Of a stretch of DNA of 13,990 nt, positions 6,999 through 13,705 are shown in pieces; the first letter of the stretch is position 1, and each line of letters begins with the position of its first letter. The stretch covers positions 1 to 13,990 of the forward strand of contig JAGCAL010000098.1 in assembly GCA_017652715.1 (NCBI GenBank), given 5' to 3'. Source of the stretch: Candidatus Saccharimonadota bacterium (GTDB taxonomy: Bacteria > Patescibacteriota > Saccharimonadia > Saccharimonadales > Saccharimonadaceae). A program made the position numbers and the translations under genes. The notes beneath the pieces were generated by a model that was not told the DNA's origin, did not search any database, and saw only the letters and a list, made by a program, of their open reading frames with translations.

Positions 6999-7084
6999 TC
7001 CTCGCAGATTTTTAACATTATTAAAACTAGACTTCTAGGCGGTTTCCGTTAACAGACCTACCTTTACATCTAGATAACCACCCC

Positions 7085-7113
7085 ATTATACCATACTCTT
7101 TTATTCTTGTGAA
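7085..7113 (-). promoter_or_regulatory. Sigma-70-type promoter of the ribosomal-protein operon
   Basis: Reading the - strand, TTCACA (-35, 7108-7113), a 17-nt spacer and TATAAT (-10, 7085-7090) preceded by TG one base upstream (extended -10). Predicted start of transcription is near 7078, giving a leader of about 130 nt before rplC. It is placed directly after the terminator of the upstream gene. Confidence 0.85.
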
Positions 7114-7129
7114 CCCCTTTTTAAAAGGA

Positions 7130-7156
7130 AAAACCCCGCGCTAAGCGCGAGGTTTT
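7130..7156 (-). terminator. Intrinsic terminator downstream of the 7233-7682 gene
   Basis: On the - strand the RNA stem is CCUCGCGC-UUA-GCGCGGGG followed by five U residues and flanked by an A-run. One pair is a U-G wobble on this strand but an A-C mismatch on the + strand, so the - strand is the functional direction. It lies about 75 nt past the upstream gene's stop and separates that gene from the ribosomal operon promoter. Confidence 0.85.
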
Positions 7157-7232
7157 AAGAAATAATCACAACAGTTACTCGGAATTCTACTTGGGATCTC
7201 AATCAATGACATTACCCTACAAAATCATAAGT

Positions 7233-7682
7233 TCAACGTGCAGTCTCATAAGCAACATAGTTTCTTTGGATCCACACAATGCCGTCCGGATCTTCCTTAA
7301 TCCCTGAAGGAAACCAGTGCCTTCCCTCAGGAGTCGAAAGAATCTCCTCGACAGAGAGCCCGATGAAATATCCGTTATTTTCATCGAGCGGCTTATCCAT
7401 GATATAGACCGTTCGAAGATCTATATCGAACCACGCCTCCTCAGTCTTACCATATGAATTCGATCTTCCATCACCGGCATCGTCGATGACCGTTGGCTCA
7501 GAGCGAACATTTGGAGCTTCACAGATGAACACAGAAGAAGCCACGCGTGCTTCCTTAGTGTAAGAATCCGAGAAGTCCATTTTTGTTGCATCGTCTTTCA
7601 TAGATATAAGAACAACTAAAAAGCCAAATCCAACCAAAGAAGCAACAGCAACGATAATCGTAAAAAAGCTAACCCTTTTCAT
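7233..7682 (-). CDS. Membrane-anchored or secreted protein with a possible SH3-like region
   Basis: 149 aa from ATG 7682. This start has a GGGGG Shine-Dalgarno with 6-nt spacing and begins directly at a signal-like segment. The frame stays open to a GTG at 7739, but the promoter at 7744-7772 would place transcription start at or after that codon. Residues 4-27 form one hydrophobic segment (SFFTIIVAVASLVGFGFLVV), without an obvious signal-peptidase site, so an N-terminal anchor with the rest outside the membrane is likely. The exported part is acidic. Residues 52-64 (FICEAPNVRSEPT) and 134-142 (GIVWIQRNY) resemble the first and last strands of bacterial SH3-type wall-binding domains, with a long insertion between. 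I do not recognise the family with certainty. Stop TGA, then a strong terminator; it is a monocistronic unit. Confidence 0.7.
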   Translation of the reverse strand: MKRVSFFTIIVAVASLVGFGFLVVLISMKDDATKMDFSDSYTKEARVASSVFICEAPNVRSEPTVIDDAGDGRSNSYGKTEEAWFDIDLRTVYIMDKPLDENNGYFIGLSVEEILSTPEGRHWFPSGIKEDPDGIVWIQRNYVAYETAR

Positions 7683-7743
7683 TTTAATCCCCCTATTGTT
7701 GTGAATGATTCGATGGTCCAGACTATTCCGACCATACACTTAC

Positions 7744-7772
7744 ATTATATCATAAGCGCAATAAAAAGTCAA
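7744..7772 (-). promoter_or_regulatory. Promoter of the 7233-7682 gene
   Basis: On the - strand TTGACT (-35, 7767-7772), a 17-nt spacer, and TATAAT (-10, 7744-7749) with TG one base upstream. The -35 starts 3 nt past the prfB stop codon. Predicted start near 7737 gives a leader of about 55 nt with a Shine-Dalgarno, unlike the leaderless promoters at 8859, 10743, 10781 and 13691. Confidence 0.85.
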
Positions 7773-7775
7773 TAC

Positions 7776-8852
7776 CTAAATCATATTTTCTAGGTAAGAG
7801 TCAATAAAGCCATCTATTTTACCATCTAATACCGCCTCTGGATCAGTCTCTTCATACCCAGTTCTCGTATCTTTTACTAATTTGTAAGGTTGTAAAACGT
7901 AATTCCTTATCTGTTGTCCCCAACCCGCAGACTCCCCTGCTCTTAGCTTATCAATTGACTCTGCATGTTGCTCCATCTTCATCTGCGCCAACTTACCCCG
8001 CAAAATCTCCATCGCCTTTTCCTTGTTCTGAAGCTGCGAACGCTCATTCTGAATCGCTACCACGGTATTTGTCGGAATATGCGTAATCCGAACTGCAGAA
8101 TTAGTCGTATTTACCGACTGCCCGCCGTGTCCGCCAGAATGATAAACATCGATTCTTAAATCTTTATCATTAATCTGAACCTCGTCACCCGCTTTAATAA
8201 CCGGTAAAATCTCAACCAATGCAAACGAAGTTTGTCTCAAATTATTCGCATTAAACGGCGATAAACGCACCAACCGATGTACTCCATGTTCAGATTTCAA
8301 AAATCCATACGCATTCAAACCCGAAACCTCATACACGGCAGTTTTTATCCCCGCCTCTTCTCCAACAGTTTTCTCTAAACAGGTTGCCTTAAAACCCTTC
8401 CTCTCGAAATATCTAAGATACATCCGCTCAAGCATCCCTGCCCAATCCATCGCCTCTGTTCCTCCGGCCCCAGAAGTAATCCGAATAATCGCATTACAAC
8501 TATCGTAATGGCCATTAAAACGTAAAGACTTCTTGAGCTTTCCTAGCTCAGCCTCCATCGCATCAAGCTGCTCAGAAAGCTCCTCCTCCATCGTCTCATC
8601 CGACAAATCTATCAATTCCCTTAAATCAGCAATCTGAGTCCTGAGTAGTTCAACTCCAGCAGTTTCGTCCTGAAGATGCGAAAGCTGCTGATTTTTCGCA
8701 GTCGCCTCCTCTACATTCTTCCAAATATCCGGATTTGCAACCTCCCGTTCAAGTTCCGCTATTTCGGTTAATTTATCTGAAATATTTAGTTTTTCATAAA
8801 CCTTCAAAAACTCAGTCTCAAGATCCGACAACCTGTTTTTTAATTCTTGCAT
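7776..8852 (-). CDS. prfB: Peptide chain release factor 2 (RF2)
   Basis: 358 aa, full length. RF2 recognises UAA and UGA and triggers hydrolysis of peptidyl-tRNA. The recognition tripeptide S198-P-F200 (VRLSPFNANN) identifies it as RF2 rather than RF1, and G243-G-Q245 (HSGGHGGQSVN) is the catalytic loop entering the peptidyl-transferase centre. The N-terminal coiled domain (about residues 1-110) is in the same open frame, so the programmed +1 frameshift used by many bacterial prfB genes is absent and this autoregulation is not used. An RF2 agrees with UGA being a stop codon here (rsmA and the 7233 gene end in TGA). It has its own extended -10 promoter that places transcription start at the ATG, with no Shine-Dalgarno. 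It lies 54 nt after rsmA. Stop TAG. Confidence 0.97.
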   Translation of the reverse strand: MQELKNRLSDLETEFLKVYEKLNISDKLTEIAELEREVANPDIWKNVEEATAKNQQLSHLQDETAGVELLRTQIADLRELIDLSDETMEEELSEQLDAMEAELGKLKKSLRFNGHYDSCNAIIRITSGAGGTEAMDWAGMLERMYLRYFERKGFKATCLEKTVGEEAGIKTAVYEVSGLNAYGFLKSEHGVHRLVRLSPFNANNLRQTSFALVEILPVIKAGDEVQINDKDLRIDVYHSGGHGGQSVNTTNSAVRITHIPTNTVVAIQNERSQLQNKEKAMEILRGKLAQMKMEQHAESIDKLRAGESAGWGQQIRNYVLQPYKLVKDTRTGYEETDPEAVLDGKIDGFIDSYLENMI

Positions 8853-8858
8853 GAATAA

Positions 8859-8867
8859 ATTATAGCA
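8859..8867 (-). promoter_or_regulatory. Extended -10 promoter of prfB, predicted leaderless
   Basis: TGCTATAAT on the - strand, followed by six bases (TTATTC) and the prfB ATG at 8852. A start of transcription 7 nt past the -10 is the A of the ATG itself. No -35 consensus stands out at the usual distance, and no Shine-Dalgarno precedes the ATG. Confidence 0.75.
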
Positions 8868-8906
8868 TGAGACTCCCGCCTTCGCGTAAAGTCTAGAAAA
8901 CCCAAC

Positions 8907-9695
8907 TCAGCCCCTAATCTTCGAAAAAAGCTTCTGCCAATCCGAAAGATGTAAATTTCCCGGCCGAGCGTTTAAATCTAGGCCAAGCTCCGTAAAAATC
9001 GCATTCAGTTCTTCGCGAGATTTCAATTTACTTAAATTATGAACCAACTTTTTCCTTGGCGCGTTGAACCCGACCTTAATTAAATCAAACACCTCATTCT
9101 CAACTTCCGGCTCTTTTGGTTCCATTACTATAACCTCGCTATCAACTTTAGGCGGCGGCGTAAATTCATCGCGAGAGACTATCGGCCCCTGAGAAACTCG
9201 TGCCAAGTTCTTTACGAATAGAGACAGCATCGTCTCGTTTTCCGCTAAAATCCGCTCCGCAACTTCCTTCTGAATCAGTAGAACTATTCGCTCTGGACGA
9301 TTCTTAACCGTTAGTAACCTCTCGATAATTGGGCTCGTTATGTAATACGGTATATTCCCCGCCACTACATACGGAGCTTCTATCTTAGAAAAATCAAACT
9401 TCAAAATATCATCATTTATTACTTCTAAATTCTTCCCTGGAAAAGACTTCGGCAAATTATCAGCCAATCTCTTGTCAAATTCTACCGCAACGACCTTATC
9501 AAACCTCCTGAGTAAACTCGAAGTTAAAGCCCCAAGTCCCGGCCCAATTTCAAGACATACCTGGTTTTCGGAACTTTCGTACGCGCCAGAATCAGAACTA
9601 TTACCCTTTTGTCCATTTGCCGCAAGCTCAGCAATTTCCTCTAAAATCCCCCGATTTTTCAGCCAATGCTGTCCTAGAGACTTATTATTCTTCAT
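8907..9695 (-). CDS. rsmA: 16S rRNA (adenine1518/1519-N6)-dimethyltransferase RsmA/KsgA
   Basis: 262 aa. KsgA transfers four methyl groups from SAM to two adjacent adenines in the 3' hairpin of 16S rRNA and acts as a late 30S assembly checkpoint. Visible motifs: SLGQHWL at residues 6-12 (usual 'K..GQNFL'), SAM motif I EIGPG at 49-53 followed by LGALT, acidic E72 in VAVEFD, and motif IV N114-IPYY118 with ITSPII, where N6-adenine enzymes have NLPYN. The C-terminal part (FTPPPKVDSEVIVM, then FNAPRKKLVHNLSK) is the RNA-binding helical domain. A Ser/Gly-rich insert sits at residues 28-44, before motif I. The ATG follows the stop codon of the Rpf-like gene with no gap (TAGATG), so the two genes are cotranscribed and probably translationally coupled. 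Stop TGA. Confidence 0.96.
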   Translation of the reverse strand: MKNNKSLGQHWLKNRGILEEIAELAANGQKGNSSDSGAYESSENQVCLEIGPGLGALTSSLLRRFDKVVAVEFDKRLADNLPKSFPGKNLEVINDDILKFDFSKIEAPYVVAGNIPYYITSPIIERLLTVKNRPERIVLLIQKEVAERILAENETMLSLFVKNLARVSQGPIVSRDEFTPPPKVDSEVIVMEPKEPEVENEVFDLIKVGFNAPRKKLVHNLSKLKSREELNAIFTELGLDLNARPGNLHLSDWQKLFSKIRG

Positions 9696-10736
9696 CTAGT
9701 ACCAACCATGCGTCATCTGCTGCTGCAAGGCGCCTGCCCATCCACCCCATCTACTTACATAGCCCATCATCCATCGAATCTGTGTAATCGGATTAGTCTC
9801 CCAATCTGCCCCAGCCGCAGCCATCTTATGACCCGGCAAAGCTTGCGGAATACCGTAAGCCCCCGAGCTTGCATTTCTCGCATCAACCCGACAACCGCTC
9901 TCTCTATAAATTAATTGCACCGCGTATTCGATATCCGCCTCCGATACTCCAGCCTCACGCAACCATCCCGCGCAAGTCTCCGCTTCAGGACGAACCGATT
10001 GCCTCGCTCCTACCGCAACTACTCTAGCTACTGGCTCTCTAATGACTTCCTCCGATGTCTTCTCACGCGAAACCTCAACCCCGGCAACATACAAAACATT
10101 ATAATAAACCCTCTTCGTCCCCACCTCTCCCAACTGTCTAACCTCTGAAGTCCCGACCGGCAAGCTTACATCTTTCTCCGTTACCTCGGTAAACGGAATT
10201 TCTTCCTCAACCGTCAAAGTCCTCCCCCCGTTTCTTGTAACCTCGTAAATATTCGCCACACCGTTTTCCAAAAAATTCGTATTTCTTACCATCACGACTT
10301 CATCTCCATCGTAAATCGTTATCCCAGCTTCCTTCGCAATCATCTTATAATCATAACTTGCCGTCATTATATATTTTTCAACTATTCCATCCTTAATAAC
10401 CACCGGTCGCGCCCGATGGATATTAATAAAGAAATTATCCATATTGATTTCAGACTTTAGTTCCGGCTCGACAATATCACCAGTATTTATCACAATCCCC
10501 GCCCGCCTTAAAGCCTCTTCAACCGTCAAAGCGTCCGTTTTTACCGTTAACTTCTCGCCATCATCATAAAAGGTCACGTGTTTTTCAGTAACTTCTTGGT
10601 ATGTATTCACATCACCCTTCTCACCATCATCAGCAAACGTCGAATTATCAGACATCTTCATTAAGAAAACAAAAAACGACAAAAACGCTACAGCTACAAT
10701 CAAAAAACGTATATTTTTTTTCTTAGAAAGCTTCAC
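9696..10736 (-). CDS. Rpf/YabE-like secreted cell-wall hydrolase (DUF348-G5-transglycosylase-like)
   Basis: 346 aa from GTG 10736. The frame reaches an ATG at 10781, but the GTG sits 7 nt after an extended -10 and leaves a clean signal sequence: basic residues 2-10 and a hydrophobic stretch 11-25. Next come two DUF348 (YabE-type) repeats, about 52-98 (HVTFYDDGEKLTVKTDALT) and 107-150. A G5 domain follows, about 177-240, with IPFTEVTEKDVSLPVGTSE and GTKRVYYNV. The C-terminus, about 252-346, is a lysozyme-like transglycosylase domain with probable catalytic E279 in LIYRESGCR and the fold motif SSGAYGIPQALPG. This order resembles resuscitation-promoting factor RpfB and YabE/Sps proteins, which cleave glycan strands of peptidoglycan. 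Adjacency to rsmA is conserved in Actinobacteria and Firmicutes. In an epibiotic cell it could act on its own or a host's wall; that is inference. Stop TAG. Confidence 0.85.
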   Translation of the reverse strand: MKLSKKKNIRFLIVAVAFLSFFVFLMKMSDNSTFADDGEKGDVNTYQEVTEKHVTFYDDGEKLTVKTDALTVEEALRRAGIVINTGDIVEPELKSEINMDNFFINIHRARPVVIKDGIVEKYIMTASYDYKMIAKEAGITIYDGDEVVMVRNTNFLENGVANIYEVTRNGGRTLTVEEEIPFTEVTEKDVSLPVGTSEVRQLGEVGTKRVYYNVLYVAGVEVSREKTSEEVIREPVARVVAVGARQSVRPEAETCAGWLREAGVSEADIEYAVQLIYRESGCRVDARNASSGAYGIPQALPGHKMAAAGADWETNPITQIRWMMGYVSRWGGWAGALQQQMTHGWY

Positions 10737-10742
10737 ATAAAC

Positions 10743-10751
10743 ATAATAACA
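10743..10751 (-). promoter_or_regulatory. Extended -10 promoter of the Rpf-like/rsmA unit, predicted leaderless
   Basis: TGTTATTAT on the - strand, six bases (GTTTAT), then GTG at 10736. The spacing equals that of prfB and the 10796 gene. No Shine-Dalgarno is present. The promoter lies back to back with the 10781 promoter; the two predicted starts are 59 nt apart. Confidence 0.65.
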
Positions 10752-10780
10752 CATAAAAGCCCATTTGAAAATACAACTCA

Positions 10781-10789
10781 TGATATAAT
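10781..10789 (+). promoter_or_regulatory. Extended -10 promoter of the 10796 hydrolase gene, predicted leaderless
   Basis: TGATATAAT on the + strand, six bases (GAATAT), then ATG at 10796. Transcription would start on the A of the ATG. There is no Shine-Dalgarno. TTGAAA at about 10765-10770 is too close to be a normal -35. Confidence 0.75.
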
Positions 10790-10795
10790 GAATAT

Positions 10796-12715
10796 ATGCA
10801 AAAACGATATTTAAGATATCTCTTTCCGATTATCGGATTAATTTTGATATCTTTTTTCGTATCTATTACTACCGGACTCGGGCAAACTAAAAAAGCTTCC
10901 GCTTTGACCCTCGATCAAATCAATAATTTCTCCCAAAATAACATCTTATTCTACGACCCAGATATCTGTTCGAATCAGCCAATCAATAACGGTATATACA
11001 AAGGTGAGCCGTTTACTGGTATGACCCAAGAACTTCTCACTAAATTTGCTGCCGCTGGCGTTAGCGAAAACGGAACTAACGGCACCGCCTTCGAGTTATC
11101 ACTCCTAGCGAATTTATACGAAAAAAACCGGTGTTCCTCTCAAAATTGCCTCCATACCGCCGCAGATTTAGCCGACTATCTAAAAAGCGGCAGCTGGTTC
11201 GCGGATACAACAAAACAATCTTTCGAACTCGGTAAAATTACAAACAACAACAGTTCCCCAACACAAGAAAGCATCAATCTCGCAAAAGTCGTCTTAGTTA
11301 ATGGAAATCGCGTCGCCCCTAAAGGCATCGACGAACACGACGATATTAACGATATCACCGAAATCCAACTAGACGGGCAAGCAGTCGATAAAACAAAACA
11401 GCAAAACTATGTAAGTGGAAAAACTATTATCAAAAACAAAATGGGGTCCACCTATAAATTCTACGCCTGGTGCGATGGAGAAAAAACTAAAACTGGAACC
11501 ACCAGCTCAGAATGTGACCCATTTGGCTATACAAACGAGTTAGATTTAGGAAATTCCTACTCGCTCGCTACTACAACAGGTCTCAATACAAATTACAACG
11601 GTAGATCCGTACTTACCGAATCAGAACTCCAACAAGTTGAAGACAATAAAGCAGTCTACCAAGAAGCCGCTGCGGAATACAACATACCTTGGCAAGTCCT
11701 CGCTGCCGTACACTACGAAGAGTACAATTTGCAAGTAAAAAATCCAGATAATGGCCAAGGCGTCTATCAGATGTTTACCTATACTAATGGCGGTACAAAC
11801 GCAAACAGGTTCACCCCCGGCCCAATCGACACTGCTGAATTCTTAAGACAAACTAAACTCGCCGCAAAAGATATCCGCGATTCGGTCGGAGCTGACGCAA
11901 ACTTTTCTGATGATAACGTCGCTAAACTAGCCTTCTTTGCGTACAACGGTAAAGCAAAAATCTATCGAGAAAAAGCTGTTTGTATGGGATTCGACGCGAC
12001 CGGCGTTAGTATCGGCGAAGGTTCCCCTTACGTCATGAATATGTACGACGCAAAAAGAGACCCCGATAGTTCCGGCATGAGCTCATGTTGGCCCGGAGCC
12101 TATACCGGCGATGGTGTCTGGTCTTCTAGCGCCACCAGCTCCCGACCCGGCGCCTTTGTTGTTTACCAAGCCCTTGGCGGAAGTAACTCTACTGATTCTT
12201 GCGGCTACGATGGTACCTGGGGAGCAAAGATTGCTACAACCGCCCTTGACCTAGCTTGGGAGGGAGTCCCTTCCGGCCACGGTATTAATGATCCGAAACC
12301 CGAATATGTAGCCGCTATGAGGGAAGCTGGCACCTATACAAATTACTGCCCTAGCGCAATCGGAGCAAGCTGCGATCAATTCGTCGCTACAGTTATGATA
12401 TATTCTGGCGCCGACCCAGAAATCCAACAGTGGGGTGCCCAGAGTATGGGGGACTATATGACTAGTCATCCCGAAAAATATCAAGTCATTGCTTTTGACG
12501 GCTCTAATCCCGAAATCCTAAAACCAGGCGACATCTTTGCGACCGATTACTATACCGGCAATCACGGACATATCTACATCTATGTCGAAGTTAACGGCAA
12601 GGCAGCCATCGCACACGCTTCTTACTGCGGGCGTACCGCCGAATATCAATTAGCAGCTCCCTACGTCTACGACAACGGTGGAAGTCGTCATTATAAAGTT
12701 TATAGGAGAGTTTAG
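10796..12715 (+). CDS. Secreted multidomain cell-wall hydrolase (lysozyme-like plus NlpC/P60- or CHAP-like)
   Basis: 639 aa. A signal peptide covers about residues 1-36 (basic start, hydrophobic 9-29, likely cleavage after KKASA). Residues 40-60 contain NNILFYDPDIC, a segment I associate with secreted Saccharibacteria-type proteins. Residues 75-245 are an unassigned domain with a Cys pair region (RCSSQNC), RVAPKGIDEHDDINDI, and YVSGKTIIKNKMGSTYKFYAW ending DPFGYT. Residues 285-395 resemble a lysozyme-like fold: EYNIPWQVLAAVHYEEYNLQ, with E308 or E309 as candidate catalytic acids, then NGQGVYQMF and AFFAYNG. Residues 470-639 resemble an NlpC/P60 or CHAP cysteine peptidase: nucleophile candidate C526 in CDQFVATV, LKPGDIFATDYY, and H590/H592 in GNHGHIYIYV. 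It probably cuts both glycan and peptide parts of peptidoglycan. It is divergent from the Rpf-like gene and overlaps no neighbour; the next gene starts on the base after its TAG. Confidence 0.8.
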   Translation: MQKRYLRYLFPIIGLILISFFVSITTGLGQTKKASALTLDQINNFSQNNILFYDPDICSNQPINNGIYKGEPFTGMTQELLTKFAAAGVSENGTNGTAFELSLLANLYEKNRCSSQNCLHTAADLADYLKSGSWFADTTKQSFELGKITNNNSSPTQESINLAKVVLVNGNRVAPKGIDEHDDINDITEIQLDGQAVDKTKQQNYVSGKTIIKNKMGSTYKFYAWCDGEKTKTGTTSSECDPFGYTNELDLGNSYSLATTTGLNTNYNGRSVLTESELQQVEDNKAVYQEAAAEYNIPWQVLAAVHYEEYNLQVKNPDNGQGVYQMFTYTNGGTNANRFTPGPIDTAEFLRQTKLAAKDIRDSVGADANFSDDNVAKLAFFAYNGKAKIYREKAVCMGFDATGVSIGEGSPYVMNMYDAKRDPDSSGMSSCWPGAYTGDGVWSSSATSSRPGAFVVYQALGGSNSTDSCGYDGTWGAKIATTALDLAWEGVPSGHGINDPKPEYVAAMREAGTYTNYCPSAIGASCDQFVATVMIYSGADPEIQQWGAQSMGDYMTSHPEKYQVIAFDGSNPEILKPGDIFATDYYTGNHGHIYIYVEVNGKAAIAHASYCGRTAEYQLAAPYVYDNGGSRHYKVYRRV

Positions 12716-13381
12716 GTGAAACCAAAAATCAATCTCACAAAAATCATCATTATATTTACAGTTATAGTATTAATAATTATAGGCATCAGCGCATATTTCA
12801 TCATCGATAACGCCCAAAAAACGGCCACTATTTCAATCTTTGTCGCCCCGAAATCAGCCGATATTACGCTGAACGACGAAAATTACCCAAATATGAGCGA
12901 AATTAGAGTTAGGCCAGGCGATTACAGCCTTTCTATTACAAAAGAGGGATATTTTGAGTCATACTATGAAGAATTTACCATTCTAGATAATCAGACGAGA
13001 AGCTTCTTTATCGCTCTCGCCCCAATAGATGGCACAAACTGGTACGAAAACCATCCAGACGATTCCTACACCCTTGATACAATCGAAGATGCAAAACTCG
13101 TAGAGACAAATAAAAATAACATAGCAAACTATCCGCTCCTGGCATCGCTACCAATCACCGTAGAATACTATAAAACAGATTCTACCTATGTCTACTATGT
13201 TATTTCCTATGAACTGTATACCGGCGGCACCCCAACAATCCTTGTTAAAGACTATTCCGGTAACAACTATGAAGATGCTTTAGATAGGGTCAGATTACTA
13301 GGCTATAATCCAGACGACTACGTAATCGAATATCAAGATTTAACCGAAAAACTAAAACCAGGACGAGCCCCTAACGACTAA
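12716..13381 (+). CDS. PEGA-domain membrane protein
   Basis: 221 aa, starting with GTG immediately after the stop of the hydrolase gene. A GGAG Shine-Dalgarno lies in the last codons of that gene, so the two form an operon. Residues 1-7 are basic and 8-30 form one transmembrane segment. Residues 37-102 fit a PEGA domain: ATISIFVAPKSADITLND, RVRPGDYSLSITKEGYF, then EEFTILDNQTRSFFIALAP, a small beta fold often found outside the membrane near surface or wall proteins. Residues 105-221 have no recognised domain; they include a Tyr-rich run (EYYKTDSTYVYYVISYEL) and end in a charged tail. Function unknown; its place suggests envelope work with the hydrolase. Confidence 0.85.
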   Translation: MKPKINLTKIIIIFTVIVLIIIGISAYFIIDNAQKTATISIFVAPKSADITLNDENYPNMSEIRVRPGDYSLSITKEGYFESYYEEFTILDNQTRSFFIALAPIDGTNWYENHPDDSYTLDTIEDAKLVETNKNNIANYPLLASLPITVEYYKTDSTYVYYVISYELYTGGTPTILVKDYSGNNYEDALDRVRLLGYNPDDYVIEYQDLTEKLKPGRAPND

Positions 13382-13432
13382 TCCCTGAAAACTAAGTTAC
13401 TAACCAAAACTCAGCCAAGAAACTCTACATAA

Positions 13433-13462
13433 CTACTTTTTTATTCCCCCAAATTTAGCCAT
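13433..13462 (-). CDS. Possible 9-residue leader or micro-peptide (MAKFGGIKK)
   Basis: On the - strand an AGGAG Shine-Dalgarno stands 5 nt before ATG 13462, and the frame reads MAKFGGIKK then TAG. A second GGAGG lies further upstream. A good promoter (13530-13557) starts about 60 nt before it. Transcription would continue toward the 3' end of the PEGA gene, antisense to it, with no other gene to express, so this may be a tiny peptide, a leader whose gene was lost, or chance. Too short to judge from composition. Confidence 0.3.
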   Translation of the reverse strand: MAKFGGIKK

Positions 13463-13529
13463 GTAATCTCCTAACACCTCCGTGATTTAGGCTTCTCTCA
13501 ACGTGTAGATTAAGTCTAAATCTAATTCT

Positions 13530-13557
13530 ATTTTAGCATAGGCGAAATGCTTGTCAA
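13530..13557 (-). promoter_or_regulatory. Candidate promoter pointing left in the intergenic region
   Basis: On the - strand a perfect TTGACA (-35, 13552-13557), a 16-nt spacer and TAAAAT (-10, 13530-13535) with TG one base upstream. Predicted start is near 13523. It is the closest match to a full consensus -35 in the window but has no long gene downstream. Confidence 0.55.
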
Positions 13558-13690
13558 TCTTGTTTTTATAGATTTTTTATGTCATAACATAAGTCCGAGA
13601 AAACAGGGGTAGATACCAAAAAACCGAACAAAATTAGTTGCAAAAACGAGAAAAAATGTTAAAACTAAATTCAATGTTTATACTTATTTA

Positions 13691-13699
13691 TGTTATACT
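13691..13699 (+). promoter_or_regulatory. Extended -10 promoter of the 13706 gene, predicted leaderless
   Basis: TGTTATACT, six bases (AATAAT), then ATG at 13706: the same geometry as the 8859, 10743 and 10781 promoters. No Shine-Dalgarno precedes the ATG. A GGAGG just after the ATG is made by codons 3-4 and serves only a short out-of-frame ORF. Confidence 0.7.
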
Positions 13700-13705
13700 A
13701 ATAAT

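Larger units (their letters stand above)
13382..13705. other. 324-nt AT-rich intergenic region
   Basis: No ribosomal or transfer RNA is visible. It contains a candidate - strand promoter (13530-13557) with a short ORF (13433-13462) and, at its right end, the extended -10 of the 13706 gene. A small stem TTATGT/ACATAA lies near 13578-13593. I saw no convincing intrinsic terminator for the PEGA gene. The middle part (about 13595-13680) is A-rich with no obvious signal. Confidence 0.6.

Noticed and set aside
7683..7739. Start of the SH3-like protein at GTG 7739
   Set aside because: The codon is only 4 nt past the -10 and at or before the predicted start of transcription; ATG 7682 has a good Shine-Dalgarno and begins the hydrophobic anchor.
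7776..8852. Programmed +1 frameshift of prfB
   Set aside because: The whole RF2 protein, including the N-terminal coiled domain, is in one frame from the ATG.
8871..8893. GACT/AGTC inverted repeat between rsmA and prfB as terminator
   Set aside because: Only 4 bp with no U-tract.
7233..9695. UGA-to-glycine recoding (Gracilibacteria/Absconditabacteria code)
   Set aside because: RF2 is intact, two genes end in TGA, and no CDS needs an in-frame TGA.
11176..12484. Open frames on the - strand inside the hydrolase gene (11176-11358 and 12251-12484)
   Set aside because: They lie wholly within a well-supported gene and show no domain or start signal.
13578..13593. Stem TTATGT/ACATAA as an intrinsic terminator
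   Set aside because: Only 6 AT-rich pairs, and the T-run lies on the wrong side for either strand.
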